Shown here: in pieces, positions 56,452-64,000 of the stretch
Layout of the letters: each line of letters opens with the position of its first letter
Numbering within the stretch: position 1 is the stretch's first letter
Origin: RGIG1993 sp964564225
GTDB lineage: Bacteria > Bacillota > Clostridia > Oscillospirales > CAG-272
Assembly: GCA_964564225.1 (NCBI GenBank)
Contig: CAZMAF010000002.1
Coordinates: forward strand, 1-64,000
Length of the DNA stretch: 64,000 nt
Direction: 5' to 3'
The notes under the pieces: generated by a model
Seen by the model: only the letters and a program-made list of their open reading frames with translations
What the model was told of the DNA's origin: nothing
The model's database searches: none
Made by a program: the position numbers and the translations under genes

Positions 56452-58278
56452 ATGCAAGATAATGTTCGTCAATTATTGAGAAAAAAAGCAATGGATCTTC
56501 CATTGACTCCCGGCGTGTATCTTATGAAAAATGCTGACGGAAAAATTATATACGTCGGAAAATCCAAAGCGCTCCGTAACCGTGTATCGCAGTATTTTCT
56601 GGATGTGCCGAAAGACGTAAAAACGGCGGCAATGGTGGCATTGGTACGGGATTTTGAATTTATGCTTACCGACACGGAGATTGAAGCGTTTACTCTTGAA
56701 AATAAACTGATCAAGCTTCACAAGCCTAAGTACAATATTCTTTTGAAGGATTCCAAAAATTATCCATATATCAAAGTGACTATGGATGAAGAATATCCGA
56801 GAGTTGTGATGGTTCGTAAAAGAACCCGTGATAAAGCAAAATATTTTGGGCCGTATTCTTCGTCCTTTCTTGCTATGCGTGTAATTAAAACGGTTAATCG
56901 GATTTTTGGATTGCCGACCTGTAAGCGACAGTTTCCGCGTGATATCGGCAAGGAGCGGCCGTGTATATACAGCCAGATCGGACAGTGTATGGCCGTTTGT
57001 GACGGTCGGATCAGCGCTCAGGAATATCGCGAGGCATTTCCTGCTATTTTATCGTTTTTGCGGGGGAATTTTAAACAGGTCAAAGCAATTTTGCAGGAAA
57101 AGATGCAATACGCTTCTCAACATCTTGCATTTGAGGCGGCGGCGATATACCGCGATCGGATAAACGCGCTTTCGTTACTCTGGGAAAAGCAGAAGATCGT
57201 CGGAGCGCCCGGAGATGAATACGACGTAATTTCTTTGTATAAGCACGAGCTTTCCTCTTGTCTTGCGATTTATTACGTGCGGGACGGGGCGGTGATCGAC
57301 TCGGATAACTTTGTGTTTTCGGGCGAAAAGCTTGTGGAGGAGGACTCTCTTTCTGCGTTTTTATTCGCACTTTACGAGCGCCGTGATTATATTCCGAAGA
57401 CTTTGTATCTTGGTTTTTCATTGAGTTTGGAGCATCTGGAGCTGTTAAAGGAACAATTGAGCCGTCTTGCTGAGCGCCGCGTGTCATTACTGATTCCGCA
57501 AAGGGGAGAGTATAAACAGCTTTGTGATCTCGTGGCAGATAATGCGCGTATTCATGCCAATGCTTATAATGCGGAGGCGGAGCGCAATGATGAAGTGTTA
57601 CTCAGGTTAGCATCTATCTTGGGATTGGAGGTTGTGCCTGAACGGATTGAGGCGATTGATATTTCTAATTATGGGAGGGATACGTGCGTTGCGGGTTTGA
57701 TTGCTCTTGAAAACGGAAAGCTTGATAAAAAGCGGTATCGTACGTATAAGATCCGTTCGCTTAATGAAAAACCGGACGATTACGCGGCGATGCGCGAGGC
57801 GATCGAAAGGCGGTTGTCACACATTGATGAAGATCCATTGCCGGATCTCTTTCTGCTTGACGGCGGAAAAACTCACGTTGCAATAATTAAAGCTATTTTG
57901 CGAGAAAAGGGTGTCCGGCTTCCTGTTTTTGGAATGGTAAAGGACGATTTTCATAAAACGAGAGCTTTAGTGGATGAAGAATCGGAAATCAGTATAGCCA
58001 GGGAGCATTCGGTTTTTGTTTTCATTTATAAAATTCAGGAAGAAGTGCACCGCTTCGCTTTGAAAATGATGAAGAACATCAAAAGTAAAACGACTACACG
58101 CTCTGTTTTACAAGATATTAAAGGAATTGGGCATAAAAAGGCGGCGCTTCTTTTAAGGGTATTTAAGAGCATAAAAGCCATCAAAGAAGCGGCGGTTGAT
58201 GATCTTGCGGAAGTATCGGGAATATCGCGGCGGGATGCCGAAGCCATATACCGTTACTTTCATCAAGAAAACGAGTAA
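56452..58278 (+). CDS. uvrC: excinuclease ABC subunit C
   Basis: The 608-residue nuclease that makes both cuts in nucleotide excision repair. The N-terminal GIY-YIG domain has P-G-V-Y-L-M and I-I-Y-V-G-K-S-K-A-L-R-N-R-V. It is followed by a UvrB-contact helix (A-S-Q-H-L-A-F-E-A-A-A-x-Y-R-D) and an RNase H-like domain (E-A-I-D-I-S-N, L-L-D-G-G-K). C-terminal helix-hairpin-helix repeats contain I-K-G-I-G-H-K-K-A and V-S-G-I-S. The ATG at 56452 gives the standard start; an ATG at 56416 lies inside the preceding terminator. Confidence 0.97.
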   Translation: MQDNVRQLLRKKAMDLPLTPGVYLMKNADGKIIYVGKSKALRNRVSQYFLDVPKDVKTAAMVALVRDFEFMLTDTEIEAFTLENKLIKLHKPKYNILLKDSKNYPYIKVTMDEEYPRVVMVRKRTRDKAKYFGPYSSSFLAMRVIKTVNRIFGLPTCKRQFPRDIGKERPCIYSQIGQCMAVCDGRISAQEYREAFPAILSFLRGNFKQVKAILQEKMQYASQHLAFEAAAIYRDRINALSLLWEKQKIVGAPGDEYDVISLYKHELSSCLAIYYVRDGAVIDSDNFVFSGEKLVEEDSLSAFLFALYERRDYIPKTLYLGFSLSLEHLELLKEQLSRLAERRVSLLIPQRGEYKQLCDLVADNARIHANAYNAEAERNDEVLLRLASILGLEVVPERIEAIDISNYGRDTCVAGLIALENGKLDKKRYRTYKIRSLNEKPDDYAAMREAIERRLSHIDEDPLPDLFLLDGGKTHVAIIKAILREKGVRLPVFGMVKDDFHKTRALVDEESEISIAREHSVFVFIYKIQEEVHRFALKMMKNIKSKTTTRSVLQDIKGIGHKKAALLLRVFKSIKAIKEAAVDDLAEVSGISRRDAEAIYRYFHQENE

Positions 58279-58298
58279 AAGGGAAAAGAGGAAAGACT

Positions 58299-58862
58299 AT
58301 GAGAATTATTACGGGTAGCGCCAGAAGCGTTCGTTTGATCGCGCTTGAAGGTGAGGAGGTCACACGTCCGACGAGCGAACGTGTGAAGGAAGCGCTTTTT
58401 TCGATGATTCAATTTGATCTTGAGGGCAGACGCATTCTTGATCTGTTTGCCGGGTCGGGTCAGCTTGGACTTGAGGCATTGTCGCGCGGTGCGGTGAGTG
58501 CGCTTTTTTCCGATGCTGACAGAAATGCCTGTGACGTGATCAAAAAGAATGCGCAAAAAACGAAGCTTTATGAAAAATCACGTGTTTTAAATACTGATTA
58601 TAAGGCAGTTATCCGAGGCTGTCAGGGACGTGAAAAATTCGACATTGTGTTTCTTGATCCGCCGTATGCATCGGATATGCTTCAGGATGCGATTGATCGG
58701 ATGGTGAGGGCGGATATTCTTGCTGACGGCGCTTTAATTTGCTGTGAAAGTAACCGAGATATGCCATTTGGTGGAGAAGGGCTTTACGTGAAGCGTTTTG
58801 CCCGATATTCGCAAACGTATTTAACGATTCTTGTCAATGGAAAGGAAGAAGCGGATGGCTGA
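58299..58862 (+). CDS. rsmD: 16S rRNA (guanine966-N2)-methyltransferase
   Basis: A 187-residue SAM-dependent enzyme methylating G966 of 16S rRNA. It opens R-I-I-T-G-S-A-R-S with R-P-T-S-E-R-V-K-E-A-L-F-S. The SAM loop is D-L-F-A-G-S-G-Q-L-G-L-E-A-L-S-R-G and the catalytic motif is D-P-P-Y. The loop has Q where most homologues have A or N, a minor change. AGAGGAAAG precedes the ATG. It overlaps coaD by 8 bp. Confidence 0.95.
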   Translation: MRIITGSARSVRLIALEGEEVTRPTSERVKEALFSMIQFDLEGRRILDLFAGSGQLGLEALSRGAVSALFSDADRNACDVIKKNAQKTKLYEKSRVLNTDYKAVIRGCQGREKFDIVFLDPPYASDMLQDAIDRMVRADILADGALICCESNRDMPFGGEGLYVKRFARYSQTYLTILVNGKEEADG

Positions 58863-59352
58863 GGTTCTTTTGACAGGTAGTTTTGATCCGATTACGCGCG
58901 GTCATTTTGCCATGATCGAAACCGCAGCCCGTGCTTTTGATGAAGTAACGGTTTGTATGTTTATCAATCCTGATAAAACGTATATGTTTAATCGGGAGCA
59001 ACGTCTTTTATTGATACGCGAGGGAATCAAGGAACTGAATCTCGGAAACGTGAAGGTGGATTTTTCTGACGGTTACGTTGCTGATTATGCAAAATCGCAT
59101 GGAATCGGTTTTGTGGCGCGAGGGGTAAGAAATGCGGATGATATGATGTATGAATTGGAGATGGCGCGCTACAATCACGAGCGAAATCCCGATCTTGAAA
59201 CGTGGCTCTGGGCATCGACGTTTGAGGATGCGGGAATTTCCTCCTCTGCGGCAAGAAAATCGTTAAAAGACGGTGTGATCCCGCAGGATATGCTCCTGCC
59301 TTCTACTGCTAAATTGATTGGCGAAATTCTGAATATTGGTAAAACGGTCTGA
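58855..59352 (+). CDS. coaD: phosphopantetheine adenylyltransferase
   Basis: The penultimate step of coenzyme A synthesis, adding AMP to 4'-phosphopantetheine. The 165 residues show G-S-F-D-P-I-T-R-G-H (H-x-G-H-type nucleotidyl transferase site), R-G-V-R-N-A-D-D-M-x-Y-E and I-S-S-S-A-A-R. ATG 58855 lies inside the end of rsmD, with AAGGAAGAAG upstream. The order rsmD-coaD is conserved in Bacillota. Confidence 0.97.
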   Translation: MAEVLLTGSFDPITRGHFAMIETAARAFDEVTVCMFINPDKTYMFNREQRLLLIREGIKELNLGNVKVDFSDGYVADYAKSHGIGFVARGVRNADDMMYELEMARYNHERNPDLETWLWASTFEDAGISSSAARKSLKDGVIPQDMLLPSTAKLIGEILNIGKTV

Positions 59353-59372
59353 ATAATCATACGTTCTTTTTT

Positions 59373-59413
59373 GTGGCGTATGCCGTTCTTTTTTTGAGAA
59401 CGGCATACGCCAC
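59373..59413 (+). terminator. terminator of rsmD-coaD
   Basis: A perfect 17-bp stem with a seven-base T-rich loop, followed by T5. The 180 bp after it (59414-59595) are very AT-rich and hold no gene that I can see. Confidence 0.9.
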
Positions 59414-59595
59414 TTTTTCTTTTTTTGTGCTAAAATGACAAAAAAATATATCGAATATGGGCGTGATATATCAATTTTGAGAAGATTTCATAATAAAAAA
59501 GAACATATTTTCTGAACGCTGTCGAAAAAATTATATTTTCGTTCTGCACAATCGAAAAAATATGAAATTTCTTTGAAAAAGAAGATAAATTCCTC

Positions 59596-59624
59596 TTGCG
59601 TTATTTATAAGGAACGATTATAAT
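59596..59624 (+). promoter_or_regulatory. sigma-A promoter of the mraZ cluster
   Basis: TTGCGT (59596-59601), a 17-base spacer and TATAAT (59619-59624), 51 bases before the mraZ start. Confidence 0.75.
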
Positions 59625-59630
59625 AAGGTT

Positions 59631-59670
59631 GTGGATGAAAATGGAGTAAAAAAGAGGAAAGGGGAGTGAA
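59631..59670 (+). promoter_or_regulatory. 10-bp direct repeats, candidate MraZ operator
   Basis: Four consecutive 10-mers follow the -10 box: GTGGATGAAA, ATGGAGTAAA, AAAGAGGAAA and GGGGAGTGAA, consensus NNGGAGNAAA. MraZ is known to bind direct repeats with a 10-bp period at its own promoter and to repress it, which fits both position and spacing. The last unit overlaps the ribosome binding site. Confidence 0.55.
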
Positions 59671-59674
59671 AAGT

Positions 59675-60094
59675 ATGATGCTGGGCGAACACAGACATAC
59701 GTTGGATGCCAAGAACCGTACTTTTCTGCCCGCAAAACTTCGTGAAGCACTCGGCGGAACTGTTATTATCGCTCGCGGTGTTGATAAGTGTTTGACGGTA
59801 TATCCTCTTGACAGCTGGCAAAAATTTCAGGAAACTATTGAAAATTATCCGCCGATCAAAGCACGACAGGTGCGAAGATGGGTATACGGCCTTTCTCAGG
59901 ATACTTCGGTTGACGCACAAGGCAGAATTGTGATTCCTCCTGTCTTTAAAGCATACGCCGGACTTGATAAGAACATTGTTTCACTCGGCGTCGGCGATCA
60001 TATCGAAATCTGGAATGAAGATGATTACGATGCGATGGTTAGTGATATGAGCGCAGAGGAAATTGCAGAAACTCTGATAGAAATGGGTATGTAA
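59675..60094 (+). CDS. mraZ: transcriptional regulator MraZ
   Basis: A 139-residue protein with two SpoVT/AbrB-like half-domains: G-E-H-R-H-T-L-D-A-K-N-R near the start and D-A-Q-G-R-I-V-I-P in the second half. It forms a ring that binds repeats upstream of the division/cell-wall cluster. ATG 59675 or 59678 is likely (GGGGA upstream); a GTG at 59666 is too close to the binding site. It is the first gene of the dcw cluster, one base before rsmH. Confidence 0.95.
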   Translation: MMLGEHRHTLDAKNRTFLPAKLREALGGTVIIARGVDKCLTVYPLDSWQKFQETIENYPPIKARQVRRWVYGLSQDTSVDAQGRIVIPPVFKAYAGLDKNIVSLGVGDHIEIWNEDDYDAMVSDMSAEEIAETLIEMGM

Positions 60095-60095
60095 T

Positions 60096-61034
60096 ATGTC
60101 ATCCTTTTCGCATTATTCCGTGTTACTCCGCGAGTCCTGTGAAGGACTTAATATAAAAGAAGATGGAATTTACTTTGACTGTACTGCCGGCGGCGGCGGA
60201 CACAGTCTTGAAATAGTTAAGCATCTTTCGAAAAACGGCAAATTGATTGCCATTGACCAGGATGCCGCGGCGATTGCTGCCGCAAGCGAACGTCTTTCGG
60301 ATTATGCTGATAGAGTTATTTTTGTACGTTCGAACTTTTCTTTCGCCCAATCAATTGCCGAGTCGTTGAACATTGACAGCGTCAACGGTGCGGTAATTGA
60401 TTTGGGCGTGTCATCTTACCAATTAGATACCGCTGAACGCGGTTTTGCTTATATGCACGATGCTTATCTTGATATGAGAATGGATCAGGATGCTCGACTT
60501 ACTGCTTACGACGTTGTAAACACTTATGATGAAGGCAGATTGAAAAAAATTCTTTTTGATTACGGGGAGGAAAAATTTGCCCCTCAGATCGCGCGTATGA
60601 TCGTGAATGAACGGACTGTGAAGCCGATTGAAACAACGCAACAGTTGGTAGAGCTGATTAAGCGTGCGATTCCGATGAAGGCGCAGATCGGTGGACATCA
60701 CCCTGCTAAAAGAAGTTTTCAGGCAATTCGCATCGAGGTAAACGGTGAGCTTGCCGTGATCGAGCCAACACTCAGATCGTTGGTGGAGCTGTTAGCTCCC
60801 GGCGGCAGACTTTCCGTGATTACCTTTCATTCACTTGAAGATCGCATTGTTAAACAGACATTTGCCGATCTTGCAAGCGGTTGTACTTGTCCGCCCGGTT
60901 TTCCTGTGTGCGTTTGTGGAAATAAACCGAAAATCAAGTTGGTTAATAAAAAGCCGATTTTGCCGTCTGCGAAAGAACTTGAGGAAAATCCTCGTTCGCG
61001 CAGTGCAAAGCTCAGAATAATCGAAAAGCTTTGA
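60096..61034 (+). CDS. rsmH: 16S rRNA (cytosine1402-N4)-methyltransferase
   Basis: The 312-residue enzyme (formerly MraW) methylating C1402 in the ribosomal P site. It has H-Y-S-V-L-L-R-E near the start, the SAM loop D-C-T-A-G-G-G-G-H-S, D-L-G-V-S-S-Y-Q-L-D, G-H-H-P-A-K-R-S-F-Q-A-I-R-I and C-terminal I-T-F-H-S-L-E-D-R-I-V-K. Both the mraZ spacing and the dcw position are typical. Confidence 0.97.
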   Translation: MSSFSHYSVLLRESCEGLNIKEDGIYFDCTAGGGGHSLEIVKHLSKNGKLIAIDQDAAAIAAASERLSDYADRVIFVRSNFSFAQSIAESLNIDSVNGAVIDLGVSSYQLDTAERGFAYMHDAYLDMRMDQDARLTAYDVVNTYDEGRLKKILFDYGEEKFAPQIARMIVNERTVKPIETTQQLVELIKRAIPMKAQIGGHHPAKRSFQAIRIEVNGELAVIEPTLRSLVELLAPGGRLSVITFHSLEDRIVKQTFADLASGCTCPPGFPVCVCGNKPKIKLVNKKPILPSAKELEENPRSRSAKLRIIEKL

Positions 61035-61056
61035 CTTTTTGCAGATCGGAGTAAGT

Positions 61057-61431
61057 ATGAATGATTTGAGATTTCAGAAATCGGAAGATACGCACCTCGT
61101 TATGAGTTCGGATGATCTTCCGATTTTCTCGTCAGTTCGGCGGGAGCATGATAATAGAACCAAAACAAGACAATTCGTTCTGGCTATCGTTTGTCTTACC
61201 GTCGTTTTAATGACTGCGGTGGCTTCCTGTGTGGCATTAAACGAGGCTACAATAACGGCTTCGCGTTTGAAAAGTGAAATCGCTATTCTTGAAAAGCAGA
61301 ATAAAGAGTATGCTTGGGAGCTTGAAAAGAAAAATGATATGGTTGCATTCGAGCAATACGCGGTGAACGAGTTGGGTATGCTCAAGGGTCAGCAGAATCC
61401 GACTGATGAGAGAGAAGATGTAATTGAGTAG
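61057..61431 (+). CDS. ftsL: FtsL-like cell division protein
   Basis: A 124-residue single-pass membrane protein. The cytoplasmic N-terminus (about 1-40) is polar, one membrane helix follows (about 41-62), then an outside coiled coil (A-S-R-L-K-S-E-I-A-I-L-E-K-Q-N-K-E). Sequence identity to known FtsL is low, as is usual, so the call rests on size, topology and its place between rsmH and the penicillin-binding protein. GGAG lies upstream of ATG 61057. Confidence 0.8.
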   Translation: MNDLRFQKSEDTHLVMSSDDLPIFSSVRREHDNRTKTRQFVLAIVCLTVVLMTAVASCVALNEATITASRLKSEIAILEKQNKEYAWELEKKNDMVAFEQYAVNELGMLKGQQNPTDEREDVIE

Positions 61432-61536
61432 ATCGGACGTATAAAGAAAATCTATATTTGCCGTTTTAAGAAATATATTTTATAAAACGGTAATAGAATA
61501 GTAAGGCTACGCCGCTTGCCAATTGTAATATTGACA

Positions 61537-61560
61537 AAAGAAGGCGTAAGCGCCTTCTTT
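61537..61560 (+). terminator. hairpin between ftsL and spoVD
   Basis: A perfect 10-bp stem (AAAGAAGGCG, loop TAAG) running into T5, in a 159-bp gap. It suggests that spoVD is at least partly uncoupled from the mraZ-rsmH-ftsL transcript. A weaker A/T stem is at 61461-61490. Confidence 0.75.
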
Positions 61561-61590
61561 TTGTTATGAACCCCGCGAAAGGTATTACAA

Positions 61591-63933
61591 ATGAAAGATA
61601 TTCCCTCTATTCGATATACACTGAATTCGCGCATCAGAGTGTTGTTTATCACATTTTGCATCATCGCTTCAATTGTTATTGCACAATTGTTTTCCATGCA
61701 GATCGTATCATACGATTATTATCAGGGCAAGGTTATTGCCAATATTCAGCAGGAAACGGTGATTTCTGCGGTGCGCGGTACGATATATGACCGTAATCTG
61801 AACGTGTTGGCAGGAAATACCACGGCGTACCGTGTATTTATTTCTCCCGTTGACATTCAGAATGACGATAATGAAAATCACGACGATGCAAAATTGATTT
61901 CAGAAACGCTTTCGGCAATTCTTGGCGTATCGTATGATGAGGTGTATCAAAAAACACAGAAAGCTAACCGAAAGGACGAAACGATTAAGAATAAGGTCGA
62001 TAAAGATACCGCTGATAAGATTCGTTCTTTTATAGATGAAAACGGATTTGAAACGGAAATTTATTTACAGGCTTCGACCATTCGTTACTATCCGGGAGGT
62101 TCTCTTGCGGCAAATGTTGTTGGTGCAATGGGTACGGATAGCGGTTTGTTTGGGTTGGAATTACAGTATGATCAATATTTAGCCGGGACGAACGGAAAGT
62201 ACATTACGACGAAAAACGGGCAAAGCCAGTCTTTGCCCTCAACGTATGAGTATTACGTTGCGGCGAGTGATGGTCTGAATGTGGTTTCGACTATTGATAT
62301 GACTCTCCAGCGAATGTTGGAGGCGCAGCTTTATAACGCATACGTTAATGCAGAGGCGGGGAATAAGGTTGCGGGAATTGTCATGGATGTCAATACCGGT
62401 GAGGTGTTGGCAATGGGACAGTATCCTACTGTGAATTTGAATTCCCCCTATGTTCTTTCAAACGATGCACAGATCAAGTATGATGAATATGTTCAAAGCG
62501 GTAAAGTAGAGGCGCAGCTTGCAGATCTCGGGCTTTTGGCAGGAAGTGAGGAATATCTTGCGAAATATAATGCCATTTTGAATGAGTATAAATATGAGCT
62601 TATCTATAATTCGTGGAACAATAAGACTGTGAGTGAAACTTATGAGCCGGGTTCTACTTTTAAGGTTCTGACTTCGGCGATTGCTCTTGAAGAACAAGTG
62701 ACTTCTTTTGCCGATACTTACTCTTGCCCGGGTTATTACGTTGTGGCGGGGACTAAAATTAAATGTCACAAAACGACGGGTCACGGTACACACGATTATG
62801 CTACGCTTTTACAGCAATCCTGCAACCCTGCGTTGATGCAAGTTGCGCTCAAGATCGGACAGGAAAAGTTTTACGAGTATTTTGCAATGCTCGGTTATAT
62901 GGAAAAAACCGGTATTGATCTTCCCGGTGAAGCAACGGGCATTTATTCTAACGAGGAAAATTTCGGTATCGTCAGTCTTGCGTGCTATTCTTTTGGGCAG
63001 ACCTTCAAAACGACGATGATTCGTCAGATTACCGCAATAGCGGCAATTGCAAACGGCGGACATCTGATCACACCGCGCGTAGTAAATGCTCTTGTTGATA
63101 ATGACGGTAACATTGTGGTATCCTATCAATCCGAGGAAATCAGACAAATTATTTCTTCTTCGGTTTGCGCAGAAATTATTGACGTTCTTGAAAAAGGCGT
63201 TTCCGGTGACGGCGGCGCTAAAAATGCTTACGTTGCCGGCTATAAGATTGCGGCTAAAACAGGTACTTCCGAAAAACGCGATACCGTAAACCCCGAAACA
63301 GGAAATAAGGATCTGCGTATCGGTTCGACGGTTGCGATTGCACCCGCTGACAATCCTCAAATTGCAGTATTAATTATTGTAGATGAGCCGAAGGGTTCGG
63401 TTTACGGTTCAACAGTTGCCGCGCCCTACGTGGCAAATTTCTTGTCTGAGGCGCTCCCGTATCTTGGCGTTGAGCGTAATTACAGCGAAGAAGAAATGGC
63501 GCGCGCCGCCGTTTCCGTTAAGAATTACGTCGGTCAGGATGTGGAAGGCGCGATTAAGGCGATTAATACGCTCGGTATTTCTTATGAGATTGTTGGCGGA
63601 GGTGATACCGTTACCGCGCAAATGCCGACGGCAGGAGCTTCTCTGACGAAAAGTGAGGGCAAGGTTATTCTTTATACTGAAGGCATTGCAACGTCGACGC
63701 AAACGTCGATAGTCCCCGATATAGTCGGTATGACTGCCGAAGAAGCGATTAAGGCTTTACAGGCCAAAGGACTTAACGTGTTGATTTCGGGCGCGACCAA
63801 TTATAACGTTGGCGGCGGTGCAAAGGTTGTGGAGCAGTCGATCGTTGCCAAGACCGAAGTGAAACGCGGTACAGTGGTTAAAATCCGGTGTCTTTATGAT
63901 GAGCCGGATGACATAGAAACGGTTATACCGTAA
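61591..63933 (+). CDS. spoVD: class B penicillin-binding protein, SpoVD/FtsI type, two PASTA domains
   Basis: A 780-residue peptidoglycan transpeptidase. An N-terminal membrane anchor (about 14-35) leads to the PBP dimerisation domain (G-T-I-Y-D-R-N near 52). The transpeptidase domain has S-x-x-K in P-G-S-T-F-K, S-x-N in S-C-N-P and K-T-G in A-K-T-G-T-S. Two PASTA domains follow: about 645-700 and about 705-770, the second with V-P-D-I-V-G-M. In Clostridia the gene at this place is usually spoVD, needed for the spore cortex, but it may also serve as the septal FtsI. Which role it plays is not settled by sequence. AAAGG precedes the ATG by eight bases. Confidence 0.92.
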   Translation: MKDIPSIRYTLNSRIRVLFITFCIIASIVIAQLFSMQIVSYDYYQGKVIANIQQETVISAVRGTIYDRNLNVLAGNTTAYRVFISPVDIQNDDNENHDDAKLISETLSAILGVSYDEVYQKTQKANRKDETIKNKVDKDTADKIRSFIDENGFETEIYLQASTIRYYPGGSLAANVVGAMGTDSGLFGLELQYDQYLAGTNGKYITTKNGQSQSLPSTYEYYVAASDGLNVVSTIDMTLQRMLEAQLYNAYVNAEAGNKVAGIVMDVNTGEVLAMGQYPTVNLNSPYVLSNDAQIKYDEYVQSGKVEAQLADLGLLAGSEEYLAKYNAILNEYKYELIYNSWNNKTVSETYEPGSTFKVLTSAIALEEQVTSFADTYSCPGYYVVAGTKIKCHKTTGHGTHDYATLLQQSCNPALMQVALKIGQEKFYEYFAMLGYMEKTGIDLPGEATGIYSNEENFGIVSLACYSFGQTFKTTMIRQITAIAAIANGGHLITPRVVNALVDNDGNIVVSYQSEEIRQIISSSVCAEIIDVLEKGVSGDGGAKNAYVAGYKIAAKTGTSEKRDTVNPETGNKDLRIGSTVAIAPADNPQIAVLIIVDEPKGSVYGSTVAAPYVANFLSEALPYLGVERNYSEEEMARAAVSVKNYVGQDVEGAIKAINTLGISYEIVGGGDTVTAQMPTAGASLTKSEGKVILYTEGIATSTQTSIVPDIVGMTAEEAIKALQAKGLNVLISGATNYNVGGGAKVVEQSIVAKTEVKRGTVVKIRCLYDEPDDIETVIP

Positions 63934-63968
63934 TATACGACGTGTAATTCAAAAGAATCGAGGCTATT

Positions 63969-64000
63969 TTGAAGCTTTCTCGACTGATTGCTGTTGACAG
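63969..64000 (+). CDS. murE: start of the canonical murE (cut by window end)
   Basis: A TTG codon at 63969 with GAGG five bases upstream opens L/M-K-L-S-R-L-I-A-V-D, which is the style of MurE N-termini, and murE follows spoVD in Bacillota dcw clusters. Only ten codons lie in the window, so the call depends mostly on position. If correct, the genome has two MurE-type ligases (the other is at 31624). Confidence 0.55.
   Translation, partial: MKLSRLIAVD

Overview
The window is a gene-dense stretch of a chromosome from an endospore-forming bacterium of the Bacillota, most likely class Clostridia. The sporulation and germination genes spoVAC-spoVAD-spoVAE, cwlD and a SpoVD-type penicillin-binding protein point there. 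So do the conserved orders gdpP-rplI-dnaB and mraZ-rsmH-ftsL-spoVD-murE, the AGGAGG-type ribosome binding sites and the sigma-A promoters with 17-base spacers. The species cannot be named from this sequence. Genes sit on both strands in short operons, and most convergent pairs share one strong bidirectional terminator.

Layout. 0-1.1 kb: two small accessory genes and a tandem 11-bp repeat, probably the edge of an old insertion. 1.1-4.4 kb: GH38 alpha-mannosidase followed by a 41-residue peptide gene (minus). 4.6-10.4 kb: homoserine dehydrogenase, cysteine synthase, an amino-acid:cation symporter (minus), groES-groEL. 10.4-15.2 kb: an OmpR-type regulator (minus), then about 1.5 kb of decayed mobile or defence DNA (DUF234-type ATPase tail, collapsed restriction-modification gene, integrase stub, a structured hairpin), then ychF and a sensor kinase. 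15.4-25.7 kb: a lipoprotein, then a long minus-strand block with SPFH/NfeD, rpe, ispDF, apeB, efp, peptidase, TIM-barrel nuclease and yqeG.

25.8-36.8 kb: the spoVA operon, a Xer-like recombinase, cwlD, radA, then a MurE paralogue paired with an ATP-grasp ligase, then tsaE-tsaB-rpiB-tcdA (tRNA t6A/ct6A modification and sugar phosphate). 36.8-42.7 kb: a plastic segment bounded by a 183-bp exact direct repeat. The repeat is an intact SGNH lipoprotein gene and its truncated copy. Between the copies lie a P-type Ca2+ ATPase, an HPr-like protein lacking Ser46, a hairpin array, tRNA-Val(GAC) and a dead serine recombinase. 42.7-50.7 kb: gdpP-rplI-dnaB-tilS-hpt-ftsH as one minus-strand run. 51-59.4 kb: flavin reductase, rimM-trmD, a polymer ligase with two DUF4330 proteins, canonical HPr, uvrC, rsmD-coaD. 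59.6-64 kb: the start of the division and cell-wall cluster, ending in the first codons of the canonical murE.

Most of the window is housekeeping. The points of most interest are: (1) the second MurE paired with an ATP-grasp ligase, with lysine-type sequence features, in a genome that also has murE in the dcw cluster; (2) ftsH and gdpP, where a hairpin separates the Shine-Dalgarno sequence from the start codon; (3) the array of different hairpins separated by a constant ATGAGATA octamer; (4) the unusual HPr paralogue; (5) the short peptide behind the mannosidase; and (6) the layered mobile-element wreckage beside ychF and beside tRNA-Val.
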